Origin: Polytrichum commune | Taxonomy: Eukaryota > Streptophyta > Polytrichopsida > Polytrichales > Polytrichaceae | NCBI GenBank assembly: GCA_950295325.1 | Contig: OX485806.1 | Span: 58,275,169 to 58,339,168, forward strand | DNA length: 64,000 bases | Reading direction: 5' to 3' | Shown: in pieces, positions 31,890 through 42,233 of the stretch | Layout of the letters: each line of letters begins with the position of its first letter | How positions within the stretch are numbered: the stretch's first letter is position 1 | Made by a program: the position numbers and the translations under genes | The notes under the pieces: generated by a model | What the model was told of the DNA's origin: nothing | What the model saw: only the letters and a program-made list of their open reading frames with translations | Databases searched by the model: none

Positions 31890-32096
31890 CCGGCCGTCGT
31901 GCTAGAGGGTCTTCCATGTTTTGTGTGTGGTGAGAAGAAAGGAGCGGCTACTATGCTCTTGTGTGATCAATGTCAACGTGGTTGGCACATGGCATGCTTG
32001 AGGCCACCCTTGACTTCTCTACCATCTGGACAGTGGAGTTGTCCTCGCCGTCGAGGATCTTCGGTACTTGGTGCTCCTACCAATCGTACTAAATGA
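31890..32096 (+). CDS. PHD-finger segment in frame behind the integrase
   Basis: The frame (phase identical to integrase, separated only by the TAA at 31887-31889) encodes CFVC at 31917-31928, LLCDQC, GWHMAC, then PPL and GQWSCP. This is the C4HC3 spacing of a PHD finger, C-x2-C-x11-C-x2-C-x4-H-x2-C, including the aromatic residue before the final Cys pair. The last Cys of the expected pair is Arg (CPRR), so the second zinc site may be impaired. PHD fingers usually read histone H3 tails. After an integrase this would be a chromatin-targeting module like the chromodomain of chromoviruses. I infer that it was originally fused to integrase and that the TAA is a later mutation, as in the rest of the element. 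A host gene fragment is less likely because of the shared phase. The TGA at 32094-32096 ends it. Confidence 0.75.
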   Translation, partial: PAVVLEGLPCFVCGEKKGAATMLLCDQCQRGWHMACLRPPLTSLPSGQWSCPRRRGSSVLGAPTNRTK

Positions 32097-32369
32097 TCAT
32101 GTGTGGTTTTCATCATCTTGTGCCTGCCCAAATGGAAGATGAGGAGTTATGACTTAGAGACGCAATCGACATGAGGCGGTGAAATTAATTCTATGAAATC
32201 TGATGGCCAACCATCAGAGGCGATTAAGGATGGGGTTCACATTGCACCCAGCCTACAGTTCCTTGGGATGACGTTCGCCACGCTAGTTGGTTGCGGAACA
32301 ATCTGTCATTATCCATACCCTTGGATTGGCGTTGGTCCTAGCTGATTGGCGGGACTCCATAGTCAGCTA
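32097..32369. other. 3' untranslated region of the PHD element
   Basis: No open frame of note. The segment leads into the polypurine tract at 32370. Confidence 0.5.
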
Positions 32370-32377
32370 AGGGGGGC
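32370..32377 (+). promoter_or_regulatory. Polypurine tract of the PHD element
   Basis: AAGGGGGG lies two bases before a TG at 32380 that starts the 3' terminal region. This is the expected position for the plus-strand primer of an LTR retrotransposon. Confidence 0.75.
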
Positions 32378-32379
32378 AT

Positions 32380-32927
32380 GTTGAGATGTGTTGTTCATGT
32401 GTGACCTTGCTTTGTTTTAGTGTCGTTTGTCAATGGTTGTTGGTATTCGAGCTGCAGTGACACACGATCGGTATTTACACGACAGCTGTCACGGTATGCG
32501 GCATCGGCAACCGCACCTTATCCATTGGGCTTCATTCATTTAGAGTTGGATGGATGAACCTTAGTTTTGGAAAGTGATGCTCCTAAGTGAGGAGCCTCCT
32601 CCTTGGCTTGGCATTGTTGCCAAGTCAAGTCTTGTGAGTTAGTGTGTGGAGAGAGCTTGTGTGAGGTGTAGATTGCATGATTTTGCAATAAATCTTGAGT
32701 TCTTCTCCCTCTACTTACACTCTTGGATTTTCCCTTGGTGGAGTGAGAGATAGCTTGACTAATTGTGTGCAATTTATGAGAGATTTAGAGCTCTTATGAA
32801 TGTTCTACTCTCTTCCTTGTCTGTCGAGATGTGTTGTTCATGTGTGACCTTGCTATGTTTTAGTATTGTTTGTTAGTGGTTGTTGGTACTCGAGCTGTAG
32901 TGATACACGATCGGTATTTACACGACA
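32380..32927 (+). repeat. 3' terminal region (LTR) of the PHD element, with a doubled 105-bp head
   Basis: It begins TGTTGAGATG right after the polypurine tract and ends TTTACACGACA right before the target duplication GAGAT, so it is bounded like an LTR (548 bp). Inside, the first 105 bp (32380-32484) recur at the end (32822-32927). The segment between them (32487-32818) is the one shared with the left terminus. This layout suggests recombination between LTRs or an LTR with terminal internal repeats. Confidence 0.65.
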
Positions 32928-32932
32928 GAGAT

Positions 32933-33400
32933 CCAAAGTTCACAAGTGAATTTTCAATGCATTTTTCTAAGGAGGGCAAAATGAAACTAAGGTTTAGCAC
33001 GGCCTTACAATCCCACATGGATGGGAAAACAAAGCGTGTGAATGGAGTCTTAAAACAATACTTGAGGGGCACATTGAACACAAGAGTTGAATCAAGATGG
33101 TGAGGACTTGGCCAGGAAACGTGAAGAAGTCTTGGAGATGATCAAGTTGTTGGTGGAGAAAGCCCAAAAGTGCTACGCGAAGAGCAAATCAATGCCGGTA
33201 TAAGTTGGAATTACCGTCCAAGATCAAAGTGCATCCGACATTCCATGTGTCATTACTAAAGCCATTTAAGGAAAACACCTTGTGGCCCAATCGCAAGCAA
33301 GTGATTAGGCCACCTCCCAACCTTGTAAGCGGTCATTTGGAACATGAGGTAAGAGGGCATACTCAAGTGTAGGAAGCCCAATTGAAGAAAAAAAAGTAAA
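32933..33400 (+). pseudogene. Chromovirus integrase, second part
   Basis: The chromovirus frame resumes exactly at the target site with PKFTSEFSMHFSKEGKMKLRF and RVNGVLKQYLRGT, the third integrase block. After a degraded stretch the C-terminal domain follows, with YKLELPSKIKVHPTFHVSLL and KPFKENTLWPNRKQVIRPPP at about 33200-33330. The DNA-binding barrel of chromovirus integrases ends this way just before the chromodomain. The catalytic Glu region is damaged. Confidence 0.8.
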
Positions 33401-33560
33401 AATTGACAAAGGGGTACTTTGTGGAATAGCGAGGATACCATGAGAAAAAAACCGTTTGTGTAGCGGCAAGAGACATGGTGAATGCCAAAGAATTGGTGAA
33501 GCACTTTGAAGAAACAAGGGGTAGAGGTTCCAATAAAATGAAGCGTAGGCATTGATGAGG
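33401..33560 (+). pseudogene. Chromodomain of the chromovirus integrase
   Basis: Minor frame changes precede GYFVE, a TAG at 33427-33429 in place of the usual aromatic residue, RGYHEKK and VAARDMVNAKELVKHFEE. The order, Y-x-V-x-(W)-R-G-Y then a C-terminal helix, is that of the chromodomain which directs chromovirus integration to modified chromatin. It identifies the family containing 12006-33560 as a chromovirus. Confidence 0.75.
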
Positions 33561-33861
33561 ACATCAATCTCCTTTAGTGGGGGAGAGACGCTAGTATAAC
33601 ACTCAACTTGGAGGCAAATAGCTTCACAACATGTACTTGTTCTTTGGCTTGAGACAATAAAATCCAACTTTAGTGGTGCAAAGAAAAAAATATGAGATGA
33701 GGTCCTAGTCTTGTACCTGTGTTTGGTCAGTGGAAAAGGGGAAATACATATGCCAAACTAGGTTGGGTAAGCCGAGTAATTGGGTTCCATGGCTTGGAGG
33801 GACCTTGGATGAAACTAAGAAATCTCTTAGCCTTCGGTTTTTCTGGGCGGGGGCAAGGTGA
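33561..33861. other. No gene recognised; chromovirus 3' end
   Basis: The sequence leads out of the chromovirus (GTGGGGGAGAGACG near 33578, possibly a degraded polypurine tract). I could not identify a 3' LTR. Confidence 0.4.
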
Positions 33862-34454
33862 TGGCAAGTGAGGAGTTCATTCGTATCTACGTGAAGCGTA
33901 GATGAAGATGAAGTGGTCGGTTATTAACATCAAACATCATACAAGGTAGTTATGATGGTTTGAAGCTGTTGGGGGCTTCTAGGCCCAACGGCTAAGGGAA
34001 ACTGTGTACTTGGCCCCAACTCTTGGTAAAGAGACAAAATGTTTCTTGACGGTGGGGTAGGGGCCCCGGGTAGAGTCCTAGGGGCTTATATGGGTGAGGT
34101 GGTGTGGCCTCACCCACCCGAGGCCGAACGGCATAGCCTCCATGGGCTTTGGCCCATAGTGAGGCCATAGTTGCTTAGTATGGTTCGGTTTGTTATAGTG
34201 GTGCTCCGGCAATGTGATGATCAACAGAAGATTGGACTTCCATGGATGGAAGTTCACATCTAAGAATTGGTTAACGGTTAAGAGGTGAGTCCCGAAAGCA
34301 AAGTATGAGGGATGGTTCCCTCTTATGAACTATAAGGTCCGGGGTAGGAGGAGCTAACCATTAGCATGGCGGAATGCGAAGGGTTAGCGCTCCTAACCTT
34401 TGCTAGAAATGGAAATGGGCAATATTATTAATGGGGATAGCAAGGGTTGCGACA
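33862..34454 (+). mobile_element. S-element fragment, 3' part
   Basis: About 590 bp of S beginning near GCAAGTGAGGAGT, including the CATCTACG/CGTAGATG hairpin and the GGACTTCCAT/ATGGAAGT pair, ending GGGTTGCGACA. The 5' third is missing and no target duplication can be tested. Confidence 0.8.
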
Positions 34455-35299
34455 CTTTCATATCCTTAAAGTTGGATGTCCCCTCCTTTTGTATCGCAAT
34501 TCAGGCATAAATGCCTATTTCTAAATCCATTTGAGATCCCACACTGGAAAATTTAGTAGTGGGAGCGTAGAACAAAGAGGGGAGAGCAAATTTTGGAAAG
34601 CAAAGAATTTAATTTATGATGGACAAATTTGATAGAAGAAATGCCTATGACCATGGAATTTTGAGATGTTTTGAGTTCAATTTGTTGAAAAGGTACCCCA
34701 ATCCCGTGGAGATTATAACTTTATCTAATTCCACCAGCAAATAGAACGTGAAGTCATGGAAAAATATATTTCTTATGAAAGTTCTTGTAGTGTGGTTTCT
34801 AAATGATTTAGGATTAAATTATGGCTAACATTAGTAAACGGAATGAAACATCAACATAAGATGAAGAACAAGTGGAATGGGGATTTACAAAAGGTAGATG
34901 GAAACAAAATAAATGAACTTAAAAAATTCACATAAAAACATAGCATTTGAGCTTGAGTCTTCAAACCCACGAAGCCTAATTAACAACTTGGACTATCATG
35001 TCTATCATTATCCTCACCCTATTTGGTTTCTATGTCTAGGAATTCCAATACTAGTTTGTTGAAAGGGCGGGTGCGAGAAGGAGGTGGGGACGGTGCCTCC
35101 ACGAAATGATGGGCAATCTTTGTAGCATACGAAGGGGGCTCAAACGTCGTTGAAGGGGATGCAAAGATGTCCGTAGTGAGGGCACGGATTGGACTCTCCT
35201 TTGGAACTCTGAACATACAAGCCAAATAAATTAAACATGAATACATGTCAAAAACTTTAATCCGAGAAGATAGAATTGCAAACAAACAAGTTAGAAGTC
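34455..35299. other. No gene recognised; AT-rich
   Basis: A minus-strand frame of 88 codons (35285-35019) has no recognisable domain. The rest is AT-rich with frequent stops on both strands. Confidence 0.45.
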
Positions 35300-35576
35300 A
35301 ACATCAAACTTACGCACATATAAGATACACAACCTTGAAGTGAAAATCTTGTCTTTATATCCTCAACCAAGACCCTCTCGGATCCGAGAGAGTCGAATTC
35401 TAGTCCATAGCCAACCATTTTAACATAACAACCGAACTAGTCCACATGTCTTGAACTTATCTAAACATACAAGATACACAACCTCGAAGTGAAAATATGG
35501 TGTTAATGTCCTCAACCAAGACCCTCTCGGATCCTCTAGGGTCGAATTCTAGTCCATACCCAGCTATTTGAACATA
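35300..35576. repeat. 149-bp satellite, about two units
   Basis: Nearly two units of the satellite that forms the array at 43291-44850, including CCTCAACCAAGACCCTCTCG and TCGAATTCTAGTCCATA. They abut the 3' end of the minus-strand gypsy element at 35577. The palindrome is intact in the first unit and changed in the second. Confidence 0.85.
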
Positions 35577-36345
35577 TTAATGTTTTTGATATGCATGTTT
35601 TCCATTCTCCATTGAGCTAATTTGTATTAATTTATCTTCATCCATGATGTAGGGTTCACTAGACCATCTTATGTGTGCTTGTTCGTCTTCCGTTGTACCT
35701 ATTGTTAACAACAATCTATACTTAAAATATTCTTTGAACGGTTTTCTCCAATCTTCCATTGGTTGAACATACACCATGTACCATTCTAGGCATGGTGTCA
35801 AGTTTTTTTTACCTCCTTCATTTTCTCCACTCCATTGTATGTAGTCTTCTTTTAGTATCTCCATACTAAATAAATTAGCATCCGGTAATGGGTCATTTAC
35901 CCCGGTGGGTGGTTCTCCATTATCGATTCGAGAGAGGTGATCCGCCATCACATGTCGTCTTCCGAGCATGTACACAATTTCAAAATCGTATTCTTGTAGA
36001 AGAAGCATCCATATTGCGATTTTCTTTGAAATTATTGGCCTATTTATCAAATATAATAATGCTTGGTGATTCACGTAGAACACAAAGTTATTCGCCAAAA
36101 GATAGTGTCGGAATTTGTTTACCAAATATACCATTGCTAATGCTTCCCATTTCGTTGTACTATAATTTTTCTCCGCTTGATTTAGTAACCGGCTTGCGTA
36201 GTATATAGGCGAGTCAATCTTCCCGTTCACATTCTGTGTTAATACCGCTCCGATGGCTATGTTTGATGCGTCACAATGGACATGAAATTCCATTGACCAA
36301 TTCGGAGCCATTAGTATCGGTGTTGTAGTTAGAAGTCTTTTGACT
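35577..36345 (-). pseudogene. RNase H of the minus-strand gypsy element (35.6-41.4 kb)
   Basis: The frame 36311-35577 encodes MEFHVHCDASNIAIGAVLTQ (first Asp), YYASRLLNQAEKNYSTTKWE, ALAMVYLVNKFRHYLL, FVFYVNHQALLYL and LLLQEYDFEIVYMLGRRHVM with ADHLSR at the end. The motif set fits Tat/Athila-like gypsy RNase H. The third catalytic Asp (usually TDH) is Asn in VNHQ. The frame runs past RNase H into the pol linker and then stops. Integrase is absent; the satellite follows directly. Confidence 0.85.
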
Positions 36346-36425
36346 AGTTCAAATGTTTGTTGGCACGCCGTTGTCCATTCAAATGCTTCATCCTTTTTTA
36401 GGAGAGCATTAAGAGGTCTTGTAAT

Positions 36426-37694
36426 TTATGCGAACATCCATATAAATCGCCTATGGTATGTTACCGAGCCTAAGAATGCTCGTAAACTCTTGACATTGGT
36501 TGGTGGTGGTAAGTTTTGTATCACGGAGATTTTTTTGGGATCTATCAATAGTCCCTCTTTGCAAACCACGTGACCAAGTAACCTCCCCGAGGTCACGCAA
36601 ATCATACACTTCTCTGGATTAAGACTTAATTCACATTCTCTACATCGTTGAATACAAAGCTTAAGGTGCTTGATATGATCCGCCTTTGTCCCATATATAC
36701 TAAAATCGTCCAAAAATACTTTCATAAAACCGTTTAGAAACTCCACGAATATCGTTATTATCCCTCTTTGAGAAGTAGATGGCGCACTCATTAGTCCAAA
36801 TGACATCACTATAGTAGCATATGCTCCCCATTCCGTGATAAAACAAGTCTTTGGTTGATCCTCCCGTGCTACCCTTACTTGATTATAGCCACTAAACTTG
36901 TCTAGTAGTGACAACATTTCGTGTCCGGCTACCGTTTCAAGGATCTCCGTAAATGGCAATGGAAACGGGTCAGATGTAGTCATTCCGTTAAGTTTCCGAT
37001 AATCTACACATTCTCTTAACTTTCCATTTTTCTTTGATACTATTAGTATAGGCGAGAGCCATTCCGCTCTATCTACTGGGTAGATGAATCCGGCTTTGAA
37101 TAATTTGTCGATTTCCTCTTTCACCTTCGCCGCATAATTTAGATTCATTCGATATTTACTTTGCTTGATTGGTTTGGTATTTGGTTTGAGTTCAATCTTG
37201 TGTTCACAAATGTGAGGTGGTATTCCCTTCATGTCCTCATACGTCCACGCGAATACATCTTTGTAATCCTTTAGTATTTCGATAACTTGTTCCTCATAGG
37301 CAAGGTCAAGTTCCTTTCCTATTCGTACCATTTTGGGATCCTCTATTGTTCCAAGGTTAATCTCCTTTATCATATCTTCATCTTCGATGGTCCATCTTGC
37401 AATTATTTTTCCTGTAACTGCTTCGGATGCCGGTGTTTGGTCGATTGCTTGTTCTCCTTCCTTCATTTCATAAAAATGCAATGGATAAACCGGTTTTTCT
37501 CCCATGTATTCTTTTTGTTTTCGAGTTCCTTCCTTAAGTTTAGGAACTTGTTTTCCCTTTTTCTTGACATTTGTTTTTGGTTTTTCTTTGAGTGTTGTTG
37601 TAACGTTGATATTTTCCACATTTTCTCCTTTGACGTTTGTCATGACCATATTGCAGTCGGTTTCATACAATCGCTTCAATCCATCGAGTTCCAC
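36426..37694 (-). pseudogene. Reverse transcriptase of the minus-strand gypsy element
   Basis: This 422-codon frame is the longest uninterrupted pol segment in the window. It starts in the protease-RT linker and then has VFAWTYEDMKGIPP, HKIELKPNTKPIKQ, WLSPILIVSKKNGKLREC, DYRKLNGMTTSDPFPLPFTE, LDKFSGYNQVRVAREDQ, TCFITEWGAYATIVMSFGL, and the catalytic box VFLDDFSIYG (YxDD as FLDD, both Asp present). LLGHVVCKEGL and LRAFLGSVTYHRRF follow. A frameshift near 36430 separates it from RNase H. Substitutions such as MSAPSTSQR in place of the usual NAPATFQR suggest decay in spite of the open frame. Confidence 0.9.
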
Positions 37695-37699
37695 ATCGG

Positions 37700-38643
37700 C
37701 TATGTGGTGTAAGTTTGGAAAACTTGATAAACTATTTGTTCCTCTTCATCAGTTAATCCGGCTTCCCAATCAAAACCTTTGATATTGATTGGTCTTGATG
37801 AATCCGGAAATCTTGGTCTCCGATTTGTACCGATACATACATCTATTCCATCTTGATATAAAATTAATTGACTCCTTCCCCAATCATGTTTGGCACGTGC
37901 TTGCTTAAGCCATGGTCGTCCAAGTAGCATTGAGTAACTATTCTTTTGATTCTCCATCTTAGTTACCGTCATGGTAATATTAAAGTCAACCCTCCAATAT
38001 TTATTTTCAAATTTTTGATGATTCCAAGTGGTGTTACTTTCCTTTGATCCGCCATTTTAATTGTAAATGGTGCCACTTCAAATTGTCTTTCGATTTCCAA
38101 TTTCTCCATCAAAGTGTTTGTAATTATGTTTGATCCCGATCCTCCATCTAGTAATACGTTAGGTATTCGTCGATTCATAGTCCATACTACGATCATCGGC
38201 ATCTCTTCATCAAAGTCTTTTGTGGCTACGAGATATGTTTGAGGGACTTCCCTCTCATCTCGCCCGTTCGTGTGAATTGTTTCCATTATTTTTCTTTTGC
38301 AATAAGGGGCTATCTCCAAAAGTTGCCCTATTGTGATATTTGTTTGAGTCGAATCTAGTACTTTCTGAATAATTTGTCCTACCCTCGATCGGGGTTCTCC
38401 TTTCGTCGTTTTTCTGACGTTCGATACTCTGCTACAAGATCTTCTGGCTCTAGTAGATCTTTGCCCGCTTCCCATTGTATCTCCTTGATTGTATTCGTTA
38501 CTTGGCGGTGTATCTCCCGTTTTTCTTCCATTTAGAGTCATCCGGTGCATCCCGCACCTCCTGTGACTTAAGTTATTTTCGCCTTTTCCTTGGCTCATTT
38601 TCATTCTCACTATGCTTTTTGTTTTTTTCATGATGAATATCAT
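37700..38643 (-). pseudogene. Retropepsin region of the minus-strand gypsy element
   Basis: The frame 38643-37969 has VLLDGGSGSNIITNTLMEKL, an aspartic protease active site in the DGGSG form of Tat/Athila-like elements, and FTIKMADQRKVTPLGIIKNL. The next frame (37972-37700) continues with YSMLLGRPWLKQARA. The protease would cut the polyprotein. The frames are joined by one shift near 37970. Confidence 0.85.
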
Positions 38644-38704
38644 GATTCTTCTTCCGTTCTAAGTCCTCCGATGCATCCCGCTCCTCGTGTGACTTAAGTT
38701 CCTT

Positions 38705-40487
38705 TCACCTTCTCCTTGGCGCCTTTGCATTTCCACTTTCTCCATGGTGAATCTCCCGATTCTTCTTCCACTTCAAGTCATGCGGTGCATCCCGCACCTC
38801 CTGTGACCTTGGCTCATCTTCACTTTCATCATCCATAATCTCTATAGTGTCCTTACCATCTTCATCATCACTATCACTATTCTCCGAGTCTCCACTCTTT
38901 CTCTCATCTCCTTCATCTTCATCTTCGGATTCACTCTCTTCCTTAGAGTCTTCCTTTGTCGCCGTTCTTTGGGCTCTCGTCATTACACACACACTTGGTG
39001 TCACTATATTTGCCGCCACCGTGGGCTTCCTTGCATAATCATTTGTTTTTTCTTGATATTTTCTAAACAATGAGCATTCTGGTTTTCTATGACCCTGTTG
39101 ATGATAATAATAGCACTCGTCGGCATTGCCTTCCCGTCGCGGTAGGCCAGTGTATCCGATTATTGGCACGGCTTTTGGCTCATATTTTCCATCACCTCCC
39201 TGGGGTATTCCAATCTCCCATTATTAATAGGTCCTCTAGGGCCGCCTGGATAGGGGTATGCTTCTTCCCTTGGTTAGTATTGGCTTCGGTAGGGGTATGT
39301 CGCTTCCCTCTGGTAATTGTCGTACGGGTACCGATCTCCTCTTGGGTATTCTTGCCCGTAAAGGGGTATCCTTCATCCCTTTGCTTATCTCTCCCCTGAT
39401 AGGGGCATCTCATATTTCGCCAATTCTCCCCGAATTGCGGTCGCTCTTCATCTCTAAACCTCGGAGGCACGGCTTCCGCCCTTCTCCGGTTGTTGTTTAA
39501 TTATGGTTTTACTTGATTCACTTCATATCTCCTTTCTCGGCTTCTCCCATCACAAACACATTCATTTTTATTGTGGGTAGTACTATTGCAATTCGAGCAA
39601 TTCTTTAATTGGCACTCATTTGAGTAATGACCTTCATTACGGCATCTCCGGCAAGTGACTCCCGTCCTAAACTTCCGAGTACCGATGGCTAGTTCCTCTA
39701 TATCTTGTTTAAGAGCCTTTAGATCATCCTTAGTGATATCGGCTTTCTTAGCCTTTCCCTTTTTCTTCTTTCTTCGTACATCCTTGTTGGAATCGGTGCT
39801 TCAGTCTCCACTCGATTCGTTTTCTTTCATTCTTTTTTTTTTCGTTTTGTTCATCTCAATCTTTCGTGCCAAAGCTAATGTTTCCTCCAAAGTATCACTT
39901 GGTAAAATGTTTACATACTTCTCGTATTCTTGCCTTAGTCCATTTATGAACCAAGTTTTTCTAATTTGTTCTCCCGGCGCAGGTTGAATTTTAGCGGCTG
40001 CTACCATTACTCATTCATAAAATTCTTCCACCGATTCATCTTTCTTTTGCTTTACATGTGACAAGTTCTTGGTGATCTCCCCTTCCGATTTGGTTTATCG
40101 GAATCGTTGGATAAAAGTTGTCTTTAAGTCGTTCCAATTCAAAAAGTGATTCGCGGGAAATTGAGTGTACCATTCTAGTGCCTTCTTTTTAAGAGTCACT
40201 AGAAACAATATTAGTTTCTCCGCATCGGTTTTCTCTTGATTGGCATGACATATATTGACATATTCTTGTATGTAAGTGTCCGGATCTTCTTTTCCTTTGT
40301 ATGTAGGAAGAGGTATCTTCCCTCTTTTAGGCGCGGGTGGCGCTCCTCCTGACATTGCTATGTTTCCACTTCCTCCTCTTCCTCCGCCTCCGGAACTACC
40401 AAGGTTATCTCTTCCGAGATTTGCCCCTAATGATGTTGTTCCAGATCTTGTTGTGCTACTAATAATTGGTACTCTATAGTCAAATCT
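38705..40487 (-). pseudogene. Gag with zinc knuckles, minus-strand gypsy element
   Basis: Frames at 40487-40095 and 40007-39801 hold capsid-like sequence (IPLPTYKGKEDPDTYIQEYV, LEWYTQFPANHFLNWNDLKT, TWFINGLRQEYEKYVN). About 39660-39580 encodes two zinc knuckles: CRRCRNEGHYSNEC and CSNCNSTTHNKNEC. A third, degenerate one (CYYYHQQGHRKPEC, near 39120) and a very acidic linker (SEDEDEGDERKSGDSENSD) follow in the 39169-38705 frame. The basic, Arg-rich stretch at 39470-39192 may bind RNA. Several shifts and stops break it. Confidence 0.8.
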
Positions 40488-40897
40488 CACGGGGAGGTCA
40501 CTTCATTGTCAAGTTGACACCACGTGAGGACAAAGTTTGCTACCCCTATATTACATGCCATATATAATTTTAAAATTTATGATATTTTTTCTACATATAC
40601 ATAACTATTGATAGTATATTTTGTATATTTTTTTGAAATTTTTAGTCATCTTAATTTTTTTTAGTAATTTTTTTAGTTCAATTCTGTGTCATTCTAGTTA
40701 GAAATGGTATGTTTTATGAAAAACACAAATCATCAAATTTAGTTCCCACTTTTGACTATGTCATAGGTACTATGTATATCTACTCATGAAATTTTTTTGA
40801 TAAAATTTTGACCCATTTTGGTGGTGCAACTTACCAAAAGGAGATTTTGTTTGGTCGCACGTGGTGTTCAACTTGACAATGGAGTGATCTACCCGTG
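40488..40897. mobile_element. 410-bp MITE in gag, TSD TCAAATCT
   Basis: The ends are inverted repeats of about 44 bp with few mismatches, starting CACGGG and containing CATTGTCAAGTTGA and CACCACGTG. The 8-bp TCAAATCT is present at 40480-40487 and 40898-40905. The interior is AT-rich without coding. Removing it joins the gag frame (DEDLT before, RFDYRVP after). Long TIRs with an 8-bp duplication fit a hAT-type MITE; a Mutator-type MITE is possible if one more base is counted in the duplication. Confidence 0.85.
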
Positions 40898-40905
40898 TCA
40901 AATCT

Positions 40906-41413
40906 TCGTCCACTAGCCCTTTGTTGTAAAATTCTTCAAATGTTTGGTTGAGTTGTCTTGATGTTGTTTCTTCACTTTGAGTTGTTGTTAAATTTTCGTC
41001 TTCTACTAGGCTTTCTTGTGTGTCTTGATAAAAATTAATATTCCGAGGTGTCCCCTCTCTAGTGTATGTTTCGAATGTCCTTAATGGAGTGACTGTGTGT
41101 CTTTGCTCATTTTGTTCTTCTCTATTTTCTCGTTACTTCCGTACTCGTAGGGTGATGGTCGATCTAGGTTATCGCTTGTTAGTGGTGGGGATGGTGATCT
41201 AGATACATCAAGACCTTCGGCTCTTCGTTTTTCCCGTCTCTCGTATCGTTCCGCTCTCTCTCTTCTTTGCCTCTCGGCTTTTCCTTCCTTGCTATTGGGG
41301 TTTACTCCATGTTGCATACGGTTAATCTGCTTTCGTTCGGCCTCGGCCTCTCTCCTAGATGGCGGTGAACGACTTTGTTCCCTAGTGTCTTCCTCTTCGT
41401 CGTACATTAACAC
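40906..41413 (-). pseudogene. Gag N-terminal region, minus-strand gypsy element
   Basis: The frame 41413-41081 starts with ATG and is highly charged: DEEEDTREQSRSPPSRREAE, then ERQRRERAERYERREKRRAE and SRSPSPPL. The Arg/Ser/Glu-rich sequence probably forms a coiled or disordered gag N-terminus. After a frame change it leads to the MITE-interrupted part at 40905. I see no known domain. The assignment rests on position and continuity. Confidence 0.6.
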
Positions 41414-41797
41414 TATTTAGCATGATCTTATTGGCCTTCCCGGCTTCAACTATGTGCATTCTATATTCATCCTTTCGCTAGTATGGTTCTTAGGACACAC
41501 TATTTTTCATGACTCAATTTAGTTTTCACTTCCTCCCCAATGGATTCTCTTTTGATACATTTTTCACTCTTTTAACTTGGTCATCCCTCGCTCACTATTC
41601 TTCAATCTCCCTAGTCCGTTGTAAAGTTTGATCATTACCCTTTCAAAGTATAAGTTGTATAATAATCCCTCTTATGAGTAGTGGTATCCTCTATGACTTG
41701 TGGCGTCTTTAGCCCACTTTCTCATTTCAATTCTCCCGTGATCCCACACTCTTGACAATATCTTTGCATGTAGTTCTTATGGTAGTTCGTAGATTTC
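41414..41797. other. No gene recognised; 5' leader of the minus-strand gypsy element
   Basis: Unassigned sequence between the gag start and an S copy. No primer-binding site or LTR could be recognised, so the 5' end of this element appears lost or lies beyond the S insertion. Confidence 0.4.
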
Positions 41798-42233
41798 TGT
41801 CGCGCACCTCTCCATGAGGAGTGCCCGAAACACCATAGGCACAAGGGGGACCCCGGAGTGACAACTAGGACTTGTGGCGCCGTTGGTGAGACGGCCCAAA
41901 TGATCCTAGTGTGGCGATGGCCCCGGGTGTTGGGGACGCCTCCCACCCCCAAAGCCTAGGAGGCACGAGGGTAAAGCCATGAGCTATGTGTAGCTCATGG
42001 AGTGGTGATTCTAGAATGCTCACAAACACCTCAATCGGAGGTGTGAGCTAGGAGTTTTGGCAATTTGAATGGGGCGCTATCCCGAGACAACGCCATTGTA
42101 CAGCAGTGCCTGGGAGAGATTCCCGAGACTACCAAGGTTCAAATACGCATAACTTCATCGATACTTGCCTAAATGGGGCATGTGAGGAGTCCATTAGCAT
42201 CTACGTGAAGCGTAGATGAAGATGGTGTGTTTG
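41798..42233 (+). mobile_element. S element, plus copy, first part (split by another S)
   Basis: Starts TGTCGCGCACC and follows the S order to GATGAAGATGGTGTGTTTG, where a minus-oriented S copy is inserted. The rest is at 43204-43290. Several base changes make it one of the older copies. Confidence 0.85.

Larger units (their letters stand above)
26132..32927 (+). mobile_element. Ty3/gypsy element with a C-terminal PHD finger, TSD GAGAT
   Basis: The element splits the chromovirus integrase codons S-D-R-D-P-K, with GAGAT at 26127-26131 and 32928-32932. Order: 5' terminal repeat, leader carrying a SINE-like insertion, gag remnant, RT, RNase H, integrase (with an S copy inside), PHD finger, polypurine tract, 3' terminal region. 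All main pol domains are on the + strand with stops and few frameshifts, so it is younger than the chromovirus around it. It encodes no chromodomain; the PHD finger sits where chromoviruses carry one. Direct repeats of about 330 bp lie at both ends (26133-26455 and 32487-32818). Confidence 0.8.
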
